This document shows positions 34,301 to 43,219 of a stretch of 52,513 bases of DNA, in pieces (position 1 is the first letter of the stretch; each line of letters begins with the position of its first letter). The notes below the pieces were generated by a model. That model saw only the letters and a program-made list of their open reading frames with translations. It searched no databases and was not told the origin of the DNA. The stretch is from assembly GCF_938045625.1 (NCBI RefSeq), contig NZ_CALIAV010000030.1, positions 1 through 52,513 on the forward strand, written 5' to 3'. Origin of the DNA: an uncultured Campylobacter sp. Lineage in GTDB: Bacteria > Campylobacterota > Campylobacteria > Campylobacterales > Campylobacteraceae. The position numbers were made by a program, and so were the translations under genes.

Positions 34301-35002
34301 ATGAAAAAATTACTACTTATTTCTATCGCGGCCGCGGTTGCCTTTGGCAGCGAAAATTTGCTCGTAGGAGCTGGCGGCGGATACAAAAAACCGGTTAGCG
34401 AAGTGATAGAAAATCTCAAAAAAGACGGCGTGCAGATCGAAGGTGCGTTTGCAAATTTAGGCCAAATCACTATCCAGGCAAAAGAGGGCAAGATGGCCGC
34501 AATCGTGGGCGACGAGGCATTTTTGAAAAAAACCGACCTTGACATAAAGGCCTATGAGCGCATCGGCAAGGGCGCTTTGGTGCTGGTAACTCCAAAAGGC
34601 AAGCAGATAAAAGACGTCTCTGAGCTAAAAAATCTATCTAAAATCGCGATGCCAGACGCCAAAAAAGCGATCTATGGCGTTAGAACTACCGAGTTTTTGA
34701 AAAACTCGGGGCTTGAGGCCGATCTAGCGCCTAAGATGCTACCGGTCGCGGGCGTACCGCAAGTAGTCGCCTACGTCACGAACGGCGAAGTGGACGCTGG
34801 CTTTATCAACTCAACCGAGGCTGTGGCTAGAGAGGGCGAGTTTGGTAGCGTGATATATATCGACGAGGCGCTTTATAGCCCGGTTTTCATCTCGGCGGCC
34901 AAACTTCCGGCGTGCGAAGGTAGCGAGGCGTGCGCTAAATTTATAGACGAGATAAAAACTTCTCGCTCAAAGGAAATTTTCGCTAAATTCGGGCTAAAAT
35001 AA
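34301..35002 (+). CDS. periplasmic substrate-binding protein, molybdate (ModA) type
   Basis: The 233 residues start with a clear signal peptide (MKKLLLISIAAAVAFG, cut near S/E). The mature protein opens SENLLVGAGGGYKKPVSEVI and continues with a type II periplasmic-binding fold (QITIQAKEGKMAAIVGDEAF..., GKGALVLVTPKGKQI..., VAYVTNGEVDAGFINSTEA). The last segment is like the ModA hinge where the anion is bound. A Cys pair near the C-terminus (PACEGSEAC) is not typical of E. coli ModA. Molybdate, tungstate or a related oxyanion is inferred from fold and from the following ModB-type permease. No ATPase gene follows. Confidence 0.7.
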   Translation: MKKLLLISIAAAVAFGSENLLVGAGGGYKKPVSEVIENLKKDGVQIEGAFANLGQITIQAKEGKMAAIVGDEAFLKKTDLDIKAYERIGKGALVLVTPKGKQIKDVSELKNLSKIAMPDAKKAIYGVRTTEFLKNSGLEADLAPKMLPVAGVPQVVAYVTNGEVDAGFINSTEAVAREGEFGSVIYIDEALYSPVFISAAKLPACEGSEACAKFIDEIKTSRSKEIFAKFGLK

Positions 35003-35112
35003 TTTAAATCGAGGGCTTTTGGCTCAGCCGAATTACCTTCAAATTTGACGTAAAATTTGCTCGCTAAATTTAACTCTAACGAAAAGCAAAATTTAACGAA
35101 AAAAGGAAAGAT

Positions 35113-35772
35113 TTGCAGGAATTTGCCTGGCTCGTCCATCCGCTACTTTTAAGCGCCAAAACGCTCGCCATTACTTTCGTACTGCTCCTATTTTTAGGGC
35201 TTGGCGCGGCTTATTTTTTGGCGTTTTACCGCGGCAAATTTAAAGCCGTCTTAGAAGCGGCCGTGATGTTTCCGCTCATTTTTCCGCCGATTGCTACGGG
35301 ATTTTTGTTGCTTTACGTCTTGGGGCGAAACGGCGTGATCGGCAAGGCGTTAAATTTACAGATTGTTTTTAGCTTTTCAGCCCTCGTTATCGCTTCGTTT
35401 TTGGCGGGCTTGCCGCTGTTTGTAAAGCCTGTTCAAAGCGCGCTTGAAAGCCTGCCTAAAAGCCTAATCGAAGCGGGTCAAAGTCTAGGTAAAAATCACT
35501 TTGAGATCGCCGTTTTTATTCTTATTCCAAACGTATTTAAAAGCGTCGTTTCGGCGCTCGTTTTGGCTCTAGCTCGCGGTCTTGGCGAGGTTGGCATCAC
35601 GCTGATGCTAGGCGGCAACATCGTAGGCAAAACCGACACCGTTTCGCTAGCGATTTATAACGCAGTTTACGACGGCGAAAACGGTCGCGCGCTCGTTTTA
35701 AGCGTGATTTTGGTTGTGCTTAGCTTGGTGCTTTTTGGGTTTATAAATTTTCTCGAGCGTGCTAAAAAATAG
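35113..35772 (+). CDS. modB: molybdate-type ABC transporter permease
   Basis: The 219 residues start from TTG 35113, with AAAAGGAAAG just upstream and no better start in frame. About five to six hydrophobic segments are present. The permease EAA-like loop reads LIEAGQSLGKNHFEIAVFILIP and the exit RGLGEVGITLMLGGNIVGKT is characteristic of ModB. It is 110 nt behind the binding-protein gene. ModC would be expected next but the following gene is accB, so the ATPase must be encoded elsewhere or the system is incomplete. Confidence 0.82.
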   Translation: MQEFAWLVHPLLLSAKTLAITFVLLLFLGLGAAYFLAFYRGKFKAVLEAAVMFPLIFPPIATGFLLLYVLGRNGVIGKALNLQIVFSFSALVIASFLAGLPLFVKPVQSALESLPKSLIEAGQSLGKNHFEIAVFILIPNVFKSVVSALVLALARGLGEVGITLMLGGNIVGKTDTVSLAIYNAVYDGENGRALVLSVILVVLSLVLFGFINFLERAKK

Positions 35773-35881
35773 ACTAACATCGCAAATTCGCTATTTTAAA
35801 CGCGTAAAGCCGAGAGCGCCCTAAATTTACCCCGAGTGTAAAACAAAATACGGCTTTGCGAGTATAAATTCATTATTTTTT

Positions 35882-35890
35882 TGCTACAAT
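35882..35890 (+). promoter_or_regulatory. extended -10 of accBC
   Basis: TGCTACAAT is a near-consensus extended -10 box, 38 nt before the accB ATG at 35929, behind a T-rich stretch. The in-frame TTG at 35899 would give almost no leader and is rejected as start. Confidence 0.6.
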
Positions 35891-35928
35891 AAGAAGTTTT
35901 GAACTTTAACTATTTAGGAGAAATTTCT

Positions 35929-36381
35929 ATGAAAAAAGAAGACATAAAAGAGCTGATCGAGTTTTTTAACGACATGGATATGAACCGCATAAAGATAAAA
36001 AGCGGGGATTTTGAGGTCGAGCTTGAAAAATTCGCCGACTGCTGCGAGCTGCCAAAGCCCGTCATCCAGGCTCCCGTCCCGACTCCGACTCCGGTAAACG
36101 TCGTGGTAAGCTCGGAGGTCAAAGCTCCTGCTAATTCTCCAAAAGACAGCATAAAATCGCCTATGGTCGGTACTTTCTACGCTGCTCCAAGCCCTGGCGC
36201 GGCGCCGTTTGTCAAAGTAGGTCAACGCGTGAGAAAAGGCGACGTCGTGGGCATCATAGAAGCTATGAAGATAATGAACGAGATCGAGGCCGAATTTGAC
36301 TGTCAGATCACCGAGCTACTCGTTTCCGACGGCCAGCCGGTCGAGTTTGGCTTGCCGCTATTTGGCGTGGAGAAAATTTGA
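35929..36381 (+). CDS. accB: biotin carboxyl carrier protein of acetyl-CoA carboxylase
   Basis: The 150 residues start from ATG 35929 behind TTTAGGAG. The N-terminal helix region (KEDIKELIEFFNDMDMNRIKIKSG) is followed by a Pro-rich linker (APVPTPTPVN) and the biotinyl domain. The biotin Lys lies in IEAMKIMNEIEAEF. It carries biotin between carboxylase and transferase subunits in fatty acid synthesis. It is coupled to accC through a TGATG overlap. Confidence 0.95.
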   Translation: MKKEDIKELIEFFNDMDMNRIKIKSGDFEVELEKFADCCELPKPVIQAPVPTPTPVNVVVSSEVKAPANSPKDSIKSPMVGTFYAAPSPGAAPFVKVGQRVRKGDVVGIIEAMKIMNEIEAEFDCQITELLVSDGQPVEFGLPLFGVEKI

Positions 36382-37712
36382 TGGAAATAAAAAGAATTTT
36401 AATCGCAAATCGCGGCGAAATCGCGCTGCGAGCCTTGCGAACGATAAAGGAAATGGGCAAAGAAGCCGTCGTGGTCTACTCCACGGCCGATAAAGACGCG
36501 CTCTACGTCAAATACGCCGACGTGGCGATCTGCATCGGCAAGGAGCGCTCAAGCGACAGCTACCTAAATATCCCGGCTATCATCAGCGCGGCCGAGATCA
36601 GCGAAGCCGACGCGATATTTCCGGGCTACGGATTTCTCAGCGAAAATCAAAATTTTGTCGAAATTTGCTCGCACCACAAGCTAAAATTTATCGGTCCTAG
36701 CGTGGCCGCGATGGCGCTGATGAGCGATAAAAGCAAAGCAAAGCAAGTGATGCAGCGCGCGGGCGTTCCCGTGATCCCTGGCTCTGACGGCGCGGTAGCC
36801 GACACCAAAGCGGCCAAAGAGCTAGCTAAAAAAATCGGCTATCCGGTCATCCTAAAAGCAGCAGCCGGCGGCGGCGGACGCGGCATGCGCGTGGTCGAGC
36901 GCGAAGAGGATATCGAAAAGGCGTTTTGGTCGGCCGAGAGCGAGGCGATGAGCGCGTTTGGCGACGGAACGATGTACATGGAAAAATACATCCTAAACCC
37001 GCGCCACATCGAGGTTCAGATCATCGGCGACAGCCACGGCAACGTCCTGCATATCGGCGAGCGCGACTGCTCTATGCAGCGTCGCCACCAAAAACTGATT
37101 GAGGAGAGCCCTGCGATCCTGCTAGACGACGACACGCGTGCCAGACTACACGAAACGGCGATCCGCGCGGCAAAAGCGATCGGCTACGAGGGTGCAGGAA
37201 CGTTTGAGTTTTTGGTCGATAAAAATTTGGATTTTTACTTCATCGAGATGAACACGCGCCTGCAGGTCGAACACTGCGTGAGCGAGATGGTGAGCGGCCT
37301 AGACATCATCGAGCTAATGATGAAAGTAGCCCAGGGCGAGGCGCTACCGCCGCAAGAAAGTATCACGCTAAAAGGCCACGCCATCGAGTGCCGCATCACG
37401 GCCGAGGATCCAAATACATTTACGCCAAGTCCCGGCAAGATAACCAAATACGTCTGCCCGGGCGGCCGAAACGTGCGCATGGATAGCCACATCTATCAGG
37501 ACTACTCGATCCCGCCGTACTACGACAGCATGATCGGCAAGCTCATCGTCTGGGATACCGACCGCAACCGCGCGATACGAAAGATGAAGGTCACGCTTGA
37601 GCAGCTCATCATCGGCGGCATCAAGACCACGCGCGATTTTCACATCGCGATGATGGAAAACCAAGACTTCATCGACAACAACTACGATACCAACTACCTC
37701 TCCCGCCGCTAA
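36381..37712 (+). CDS. accC: biotin carboxylase subunit of acetyl-CoA carboxylase
   Basis: The 443 residues, the family length, begin MEIKRILIANRGEIALRALR at ATG 36381 (a TTG one codon upstream is also open). The ATP-grasp glycine loop reads KAAAGGGGRGMRVV. The segment EKYILNPRHIEVQI, the catalytic FEFLV...DFYFIEMNTRLQVEH motif and a biotin-carboxylase C-terminal domain complete it. It carboxylates AccB-biotin. A 9-bp stem follows the stop (37733-37741 with 37761-37769) but without a T run. Confidence 0.96.
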   Translation: MEIKRILIANRGEIALRALRTIKEMGKEAVVVYSTADKDALYVKYADVAICIGKERSSDSYLNIPAIISAAEISEADAIFPGYGFLSENQNFVEICSHHKLKFIGPSVAAMALMSDKSKAKQVMQRAGVPVIPGSDGAVADTKAAKELAKKIGYPVILKAAAGGGGRGMRVVEREEDIEKAFWSAESEAMSAFGDGTMYMEKYILNPRHIEVQIIGDSHGNVLHIGERDCSMQRRHQKLIEESPAILLDDDTRARLHETAIRAAKAIGYEGAGTFEFLVDKNLDFYFIEMNTRLQVEHCVSEMVSGLDIIELMMKVAQGEALPPQESITLKGHAIECRITAEDPNTFTPSPGKITKYVCPGGRNVRMDSHIYQDYSIPPYYDSMIGKLIVWDTDRNRAIRKMKVTLEQLIIGGIKTTRDFHIAMMENQDFIDNNYDTNYLSRR

Positions 37713-38844
37713 ATTTGCGGCGCGGCGTTTTTGCCTTGCTTGTGGCTTTTAATCGGCCGTAAGCAAGGCGATCTAACTTTAAATTTATTACTATGGCGAT
37801 AAAATTTTACTCAAAGCTTTTTGACGAGTGATTTTATTAGTAGCCGCGGCATTTGTCTTTTGTGTCATTTTAAAACTTGTCCGTAAGTTTTGTTTGCTTC
37901 CGATAAAATTACTACATTTGTTTGCCTCGCTTGCGGTAGTATCTTTTAAATTTGCGCATTTAAACCGCGCAAATCTTGCGTCTTTGCTTGTGATATTCAA
38001 ATTGGCATAAATGGTCGATTTTTGAAATGTATTTTGGATTTTAGGCGAGTAATGCGGATAAGTTTTTCGTGGTTAAAAATAACGTAAATTTAAAATCGAA
38101 TTCGTCGGATATATATTTTAAAATTCGCTACGCTACGATGCTATGCGGGCTTGGGTTACCAAGTGTAAATTTCGCTCCCAAAAAGCCCTTGCACTTTGCT
38201 TGTTGCTCGACGAAAACAGCGCCGGCTTTCTATTTTGGTCTATAAAAATTAGCGCCTTTTTGTCTAAACCAAGGCGCATTTTTAAATTTAGCCTCGCTTT
38301 TTTGATTTTCTCTGCACTTTGTCACGCTTTTTTGCATCATGGTCATTTGTGCGCCTGCTATGCCAATATAGCCAGCTGAAATACAGATTTCTTAACTGTT
38401 AAACCGTGTAGCGTCACGCGCTTGCCTAAAGAGCTTTTTGTATGCACGCAGTATTTCTGCGCACACAAGGTGCGACGAGGCTCGGCGCTAGATGGTTTTA
38501 TCGGCATTAGGCGACGGTTTTCTCTCTTTGGCTATTTTTATCGCACCGCGTAATGGTTTGGTATTGGCTGCGGGTCGGCTCAGCAGAGCATCCGAGCATA
38601 AGATCCACGCAACCCTTCGTGGCAAAATCTACTCATCAAACAAATAAGGTAATGTGTGCGGTGGCGTTAGATATGGCTTTTAAAGTCGCGTTAGTTATCA
38701 AAATTTAGCTCTAATTTTTGGATTTGAAGCCGAATTTGGGATGATAAAATTCGGCTTGATTTTTTGGTGATTTTACTTAAGGGACAAAAACGAGTTTAAA
38801 ATCAAATTTTATCCACAGCTACGGTATCACGAGCGGCAACCAAA
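37713..38844. other. 1.1-kb region without a convincing gene
   Basis: Both strands are broken by frequent stops. The longest open stretches (60 and 78 codons) have no RBS or family motif. Two terminator-like hairpins stand out. The first is GCGCCTT (38252-38258) with AAGGCGC (38271-38277), followed by ATTTTT. The second is a 10-bp stem (38728-38737 with 38747-38756), followed by GATTTTTT on the plus strand. The middle (38100-38700) is richer in CG words than normal spacers here, which suggests a decayed gene or an unrecognised RNA rather than random spacer. Confidence 0.5.
38728..38766 (+). terminator. intrinsic terminator on plus strand
   Basis: A 10-bp perfect stem (AGCCGAATTT and complement) has a 9-nt loop and is followed by TTGATTTTTT. 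It points rightwards, so it implies plus-strand transcription through the gene-poor region before it, or it serves as a weak bidirectional terminator for the barstar gene ending at 38845. Confidence 0.6.
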
Positions 38845-39111
38845 TCAAGATAAAATCTCAAATTTTACCCGCTCGTTTTCCTCCGCAAGGTCGGTAAAAA
38901 CGGCGATTAGATCGTCTGCGTAGTCGCCAAGTGCGCTAAGAGCGGCGCGATTTTTTAGATTTATCTGCGTTGGTTCGTTTATCTCGCCCAGAGCGTCGTA
39001 AAGCGCGTCAAGGTTTTTTACATCGGGATCAAGGCCGAATTTTCGCGCTAGATACTCAAAGGCCGCCGTTTTCTCGCGCATTTTCGCTCCGTTTAGAGTT
39101 ATAGTTTTCAC
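38845..39111 (-). CDS. barstar-like ribonuclease inhibitor
   Basis: The 88 residues are about the size of barstar (89-90). Family signs include the N-terminal KTITLNGAKM strand, the helix TAAFEYLARKFGL and the conserved NLDALYDALGEI. In this segment Asp35 and Asp39 fall at the same residue numbers as the two barstar acids; Asp39 is the one that plugs the barnase active site. It overlaps the upstream RNase gene by 4 nt (ATGA), the typical toxin-immunity coupling. A cytoplasmic inhibitor protecting the producer from its own RNase is the expected role. Confidence 0.85.
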   Translation of the reverse strand: MKTITLNGAKMREKTAAFEYLARKFGLDPDVKNLDALYDALGEINEPTQINLKNRAALSALGDYADDLIAVFTDLAEENERVKFEILS

Positions 39112-39638
39112 TGCTGTCTCCGCTCATAAAGTAGATAAAAGTTCTCATAATGATCGGGCGTGTAGTAGATCAGCCCGTCGCTAGAAAACACGATACGCTC
39201 GGCTCCGCGTCGCCCTCCGCGGTATCCGATATCGCACTCAAACCACTTGCGCCCGCTAGCTTCGGGTAACCTTTTTTCTCTGTTTGAAAAGCGGTCGCCG
39301 CCGATACTTTTTTTGTCCGTGACTTGCCATAGGTTGCCGCTTTTAGCGTCCCATCCGAGCGCGATCGCCTCTTTTTTGGTGATGAAATTTCGCGGCAGCT
39401 CGCCGAATTTATAAATATACGCCGCAACCTCGTCTTTTGAGGTGTAGATGCCGTCTTTTACGATATTTGCGGAAGGAGTGGCAGCTATGTTTTTGCCTGC
39501 GCCGCCGCCTCTAAACTCGCTTTGCGGCTGATTTTGTTTCGGGGCGGCCGAATTATCCGGAATGACAAATTTAAACAGCGCCGTGAGCAGCAAAACAGCC
39601 AGCGGTAAGATGACGTTTCTAAGTAGTTGTTTGTTCAA
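39108..39638 (-). CDS. barnase-like guanyl-specific ribonuclease, membrane-anchored or secreted
   Basis: In this 176-residue protein, residues 8-26 form a hydrophobic signal anchor (VILPLAVLLLTALFKFVI), followed by a Pro/Gln/Gly-rich linker to ~60. Residues ~61-170 match barnase: TSKDEVAAYIYKFGELP, ITKKEAIALGWD (K88), SIGGDRFSNRE (111-121), the general base in WFECDI (E134), ERIVFSSDGLIYYT (R148) and TPDHYENF (H163). All catalytic residues are present. It could be a weapon, an extracellular nutrient RNase, or both. No signal-peptidase I site is obvious, so anchoring is possible. No secretion or delivery domain is fused to it. Confidence 0.88.
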   Translation of the reverse strand: MNKQLLRNVILPLAVLLLTALFKFVIPDNSAAPKQNQPQSEFRGGGAGKNIAATPSANIVKDGIYTSKDEVAAYIYKFGELPRNFITKKEAIALGWDAKSGNLWQVTDKKSIGGDRFSNREKRLPEASGRKWFECDIGYRGGRRGAERIVFSSDGLIYYTPDHYENFYLLYERRQQ

Positions 39639-39863
39639 AAAAGACCTTTTGGAATAAATTTAAAGCGCTTGCTTCGGCGGTAAATTTGACGCCAAATTTG
39701 TACGGACAAAATCCAAATTTGATAACTTAGCGACGTAAAGACGAGAGTAAATTTGCGTCAAATTTGACTAGGCAAAAGCCGAATCTAACCGCATAGATCG
39801 CAGTCAAATTAGGTCAAATTTACGGCACAATTAAGCTAAATTTGCCGTCCGAGTTCGTCAAAT

Positions 39864-40490
39864 TTAAAGCGTATTAAACACCCTATCGCCCGCGTCGCCA
39901 AGACCCGGCATGATGTAGTTTTTCTCGTTTAGTCGCTCGTCGATCGCGGCGGTATAAACCTCGACATCGGGGTAAACTTCGCTAAAGCGCTTTAGCCCTT
40001 CTGGAGCGGCGATGATGGAGATAAATTTGATCTGTTTTATACCGTTTTCGCGTAAAAATTTAACTGCGTCGATAGCCGTACCGCCGGTAGCAAACATCGG
40101 ATCGATGATGATGGCTAGACGGTTTTTGGCGTCGCGAGGTAGCTTAGCGTAGAAAAACTCCGCCTCCGCGGTCTTTTCGTTTCGCTGAAAACCCAAAAAG
40201 CCCACGCTAGCATCGGGAATGATCGTAAATACGCTATCAAGCATACCTAGAGCCGCTCGCAAAATAGGGCAAATCATCACCTTTGTCGCGAGCTTTTTAG
40301 CCTGGGCCTGGGCGACCGGAGTCTGCACGCTCACGTCGCGCAGCGCCAGATCCCTAGTCGCCTCAAATATCATCAGGTGGCTGATCTCGTCCACGAGCAT
40401 CCTAAACTGAAACGGCTCGGTGTTTTTATCCCTTAAAATCGCTAGTTTGTGCTCGATGAGCGGGTGAGAGATGAGCCTGACGTTTTTCAT
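39864..40490 (-). CDS. upp: uracil phosphoribosyltransferase
   Basis: The protein has 208 residues, the usual length. The PRPP loop IIDPMFATGGTAIDAV and the C-terminal uracil-binding region IMPGLGDAGDRVFNT are both intact. It makes UMP from uracil and PRPP. The start lies directly after the malic enzyme stop. The 225 bp after its end (39639-39863) contain many AAATTTG/CAAATTT words and no gene. Confidence 0.95.
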   Translation of the reverse strand: MKNVRLISHPLIEHKLAILRDKNTEPFQFRMLVDEISHLMIFEATRDLALRDVSVQTPVAQAQAKKLATKVMICPILRAALGMLDSVFTIIPDASVGFLGFQRNEKTAEAEFFYAKLPRDAKNRLAIIIDPMFATGGTAIDAVKFLRENGIKQIKFISIIAAPEGLKRFSEVYPDVEVYTAAIDERLNEKNYIMPGLGDAGDRVFNTL

Positions 40491-41744
40491 TTACAGACCC
40501 TTCGCTAGCTTTTCGGTATAGGCTTTTACATCAAAATCCTTCACCCTAGCTACGCCGTCGTCGACCGCAGCCTGCGCGACCGCAGGAGCCACGGCTAAAA
40601 GCACGCGATTGTCAAACGGTTTTGGTATGATGTAGTCTTTGCCGAATTTTAGCTCTTTTACGCCAAACGCCTCGCAAACCTCCGCAGGCACGGGCTCTTT
40701 AGCCAAATTTGCAAGCGCGCGCGCCGCAGCCATCTTCATATTTTCGGTGATTTTTTTAGCCCTGACGTCTAGCGCGCCGCGGAATATAAACGGAAAGCCA
40801 AGAACGTTATTTACTTGGTTTGGATAGTCGCTACGGCCGGTACCCATCATCACGTCGTTTCGCACGCTAGCGACGTCTTCAGGGAAGATTTCCGGAGTCG
40901 GGTTAGCAAGCGCAAAAATAATCGGCTCGTCGTTCATCGACGCGACCATTTCTTTGGTTACGACGCCAGGCTTGCTAAGGCCTAGGAACATATCAGCGCC
41001 CTTCATCGCGTCAGCTAGCGTTCTATCTGCGGTTTCTAGGGCGAATTCGATCTTTTCCGGAGTTAGATCGGTGCGGCCTTTGTGGATCACGCCTTTGCTA
41101 TCTACCATCACGATGTGTTTTGCGCCAAGAGCCTTGTACATCTTCGCGCATGCGATGCCAGCCGCGCCCGCGCCGCTAACTACGATTTTGATTTTTGAGA
41201 TGTCTTTGCCTGAAATCTCCATCGCGTTTATTATGCCTGCGCTTGTTATCATCGCCGTGCCGTGCTGATCGTCGTGCATGACCGGGATATCGACTGCTTC
41301 TTGTAGTTTGCGCTCGATCTCAAAGCACTTCGGAGCGCGGATATCTTCTAAATTTATACCGCCGAAAGTCGGAGCTAAGGCTTTGCAGATCTCTACAATC
41401 TTATCTGGATCATGCTCGTCTAGCTCGATGTCAAAGGCGTCTACGTTTGCGAATTTTTTAAACAAAACCGCCTTACCCTCCATCACGGGCTTGCCCGCTA
41501 CCGCGCCGATGTCGCCTAGACCAAGCACAGCCGTACCGTCGGTGATGACGGCTACTAAATTTGCTTTGTTTGTGTATTTGTAGGCTAGTTCGTTGTCGGC
41601 CTCGATCTCTTTACAAGGCACCGCAACGCCCGGCGTATACGCCATAGATAGGTCTCTAGCCGTCGCGCATGGGGTTTTTACTTTTATCTCTATCTTGCCG
41701 CCCTCGTGATACGCGAGCGCCTCTTCGTTAGTTACGTGTGTCAT
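40491..41744 (-). CDS. malic enzyme (malate oxidoreductase, decarboxylating)
   Basis: The 417 residues form the short bacterial form without a phosphotransacetylase domain. The malate site segment is LSMAYTPGVAVPCKEI, the metal site LEDIRAPKCFEIE, and the Rossmann motif VVSGAGAAGIACAKM. It converts malate to pyruvate and CO2 with NAD(P) reduction; cofactor preference cannot be told. It overlaps gltX by 4 nt, and upp follows directly. The same upp-mez-gltX order is found in C. jejuni. Confidence 0.92.
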   Translation of the reverse strand: MTHVTNEEALAYHEGGKIEIKVKTPCATARDLSMAYTPGVAVPCKEIEADNELAYKYTNKANLVAVITDGTAVLGLGDIGAVAGKPVMEGKAVLFKKFANVDAFDIELDEHDPDKIVEICKALAPTFGGINLEDIRAPKCFEIERKLQEAVDIPVMHDDQHGTAMITSAGIINAMEISGKDISKIKIVVSGAGAAGIACAKMYKALGAKHIVMVDSKGVIHKGRTDLTPEKIEFALETADRTLADAMKGADMFLGLSKPGVVTKEMVASMNDEPIIFALANPTPEIFPEDVASVRNDVMMGTGRSDYPNQVNNVLGFPFIFRGALDVRAKKITENMKMAAARALANLAKEPVPAEVCEAFGVKELKFGKDYIIPKPFDNRVLLAVAPAVAQAAVDDGVARVKDFDVKAYTEKLAKGL

Positions 41745-43132
41745 TTGTTCTCCTTTAAAATATTTTTTATTCGTTTTTTCGTCTCGTCCGCGCCCAAAAC
41801 CTCGAGCACCTCAAATATCCCCGGGCTTACGCTATTTCCAGTTAGCGCGACGCGAAGCGCCTGAGCTAGGTCTTTTAGCTTTAAGCCGTTTGCTTCTAAA
41901 AATTTACCCGTCGTCTCCTCGTAGCCCTTGGCGTCCAAATTTCCATCCAAAATTTCGGCAAATTTAGCCAAATTTTCCCTGCTTTGGGGCGTGATAAATT
42001 TAGCGTAGGCTTTCTCGTCGTATGCGCTTGGAGCGTTTATTATCGTTCTTGCGCTCTGGCTCATTTCAACTAGCGTTTTTGAGCGTTCGCGCAATGAATT
42101 TAACAGCACCTCGCCCTTTGGCATCGCCTTAAAATCTATGTCAAAGCTAAGCATCTCTTTTGCTAGCCTCTCGTACGGCAAAGTCTTGATGTAGTGGGCG
42201 TTTAGCCACTCTAGCTTGCTTGCGTTATAGGTGCTTGAGCTTTTGTTTATATCGTGCGGATCGAAGTACTTTAGCATATCATCCATGCCGAAAATTTCGT
42301 CGTTTCCGTGGCTCCAGCCTAGGCGCACGAGGAAATTTAAAAGAGCCTCAGGCAGATAGCCCATGCGTTTATACTCCATCACGTCGGTCGCGCCATGGCG
42401 TTTGCTCAGTTTGCTGCCGTCCTCGCCGTTTATCATCGCGACGTGGTAAAATTTCGGCGCTTTAAAGCCCAGCGCATCGTAGAGTACGATTTGCTTTGGG
42501 GTATTTGATAGATGATCGTCGCCGCGGATGACGTCGGTTACGCCCATTAGCGCATCATCTATCACGACTGTGAAGTTATACGTCGGAGTGCCGTCGGAGC
42601 GCGCGATGATAAAATCATCCAGGATATCCTCAACTCTAAATTTAACCTCGCCTTTGATGCCGTCGTCGATCACGATCTCGCCGCTTAGAGGCGCTTTGAT
42701 ACGGATAACAGGCTCGACCCCCGCAGGCGGAGTGCCTGTAAATTCGCGGTAGCGATTGTCGTATTTGGGCCTCTCTTTTCTCGCTTCTTGTTCGGCACGC
42801 AGAGCGTCTAGCTCGTCCTTGCTCATGTAGCATTTATAGGCTTTGCCTTCGGCTAGCAGTTTTTGTACGTACTCTTTATACACGTCAAATCTACGCGACT
42901 GATACGTCACCTCGCCGTCGTGATCTAGCCCGCACCAGGCAAAGGCCTCTTTTATCGCTTGCGTTGCTTCTTCGGAGTTGCGTTTTAGGTCGGTATCTTC
43001 GATGCGCAGCAGAAATTTCCCGCCGTTTTTGCGCGCGTAGAGATAGTTGTATAGCGCGGTTCTTAGTCCGCCGATATGCAAATATCCGGTCGGAGAGGGG
43101 GCAAATCTAGTTACTATTTGTGAATTTTGCAT
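41741..43132 (-). CDS. gltX: glutamyl-tRNA synthetase
   Basis: A class I aminoacyl-tRNA synthetase of 463 residues. The HIGH motif is HIGG (19-22) in APSPTGYLHIGGLRTALYN and the KMSKS motif is KLSKR (GSKLSKRHGATDV). Epsilonproteobacteria usually carry two GltX paralogues, one of which charges tRNA-Gln for amidation. I cannot tell which this is, though its neighbourhood matches Cj1288c. The minus-strand RBS AAAGG is near the start. A minus-strand TATAAT (43185-43190) may be its promoter. Confidence 0.93.
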   Translation of the reverse strand: MQNSQIVTRFAPSPTGYLHIGGLRTALYNYLYARKNGGKFLLRIEDTDLKRNSEEATQAIKEAFAWCGLDHDGEVTYQSRRFDVYKEYVQKLLAEGKAYKCYMSKDELDALRAEQEARKERPKYDNRYREFTGTPPAGVEPVIRIKAPLSGEIVIDDGIKGEVKFRVEDILDDFIIARSDGTPTYNFTVVIDDALMGVTDVIRGDDHLSNTPKQIVLYDALGFKAPKFYHVAMINGEDGSKLSKRHGATDVMEYKRMGYLPEALLNFLVRLGWSHGNDEIFGMDDMLKYFDPHDINKSSSTYNASKLEWLNAHYIKTLPYERLAKEMLSFDIDFKAMPKGEVLLNSLRERSKTLVEMSQSARTIINAPSAYDEKAYAKFITPQSRENLAKFAEILDGNLDAKGYEETTGKFLEANGLKLKDLAQALRVALTGNSVSPGIFEVLEVLGADETKKRIKNILKENK

Positions 43133-43169
43133 TAAATTTTACCTTTATAGCTTGCGCTTAAATTTAAAA

Positions 43170-43178
43170 TGTTATAAT
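43170..43178 (+). promoter_or_regulatory. extended -10 of surA-like gene
   Basis: TGTTATAAT is a perfect TGnTATAAT box, with the ATG at 43220 and AAAGG at ~43208. It interleaves with a minus-strand TATAAT at 43185-43190 facing gltX, forming a compact divergent promoter. Confidence 0.6.
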
Positions 43179-43219
43179 GCTCAAATTATATTTACTTTAG
43201 ACTTAAACAAAGGTTTTAT

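Noticed and set aside
37828..38379. Two short hydrophobic open frames (60 and 78 codons) after accC
   Set aside because: No RBS, no family features, and overlapping open frames on the other strand; they look like chance frames in a gene-free region.
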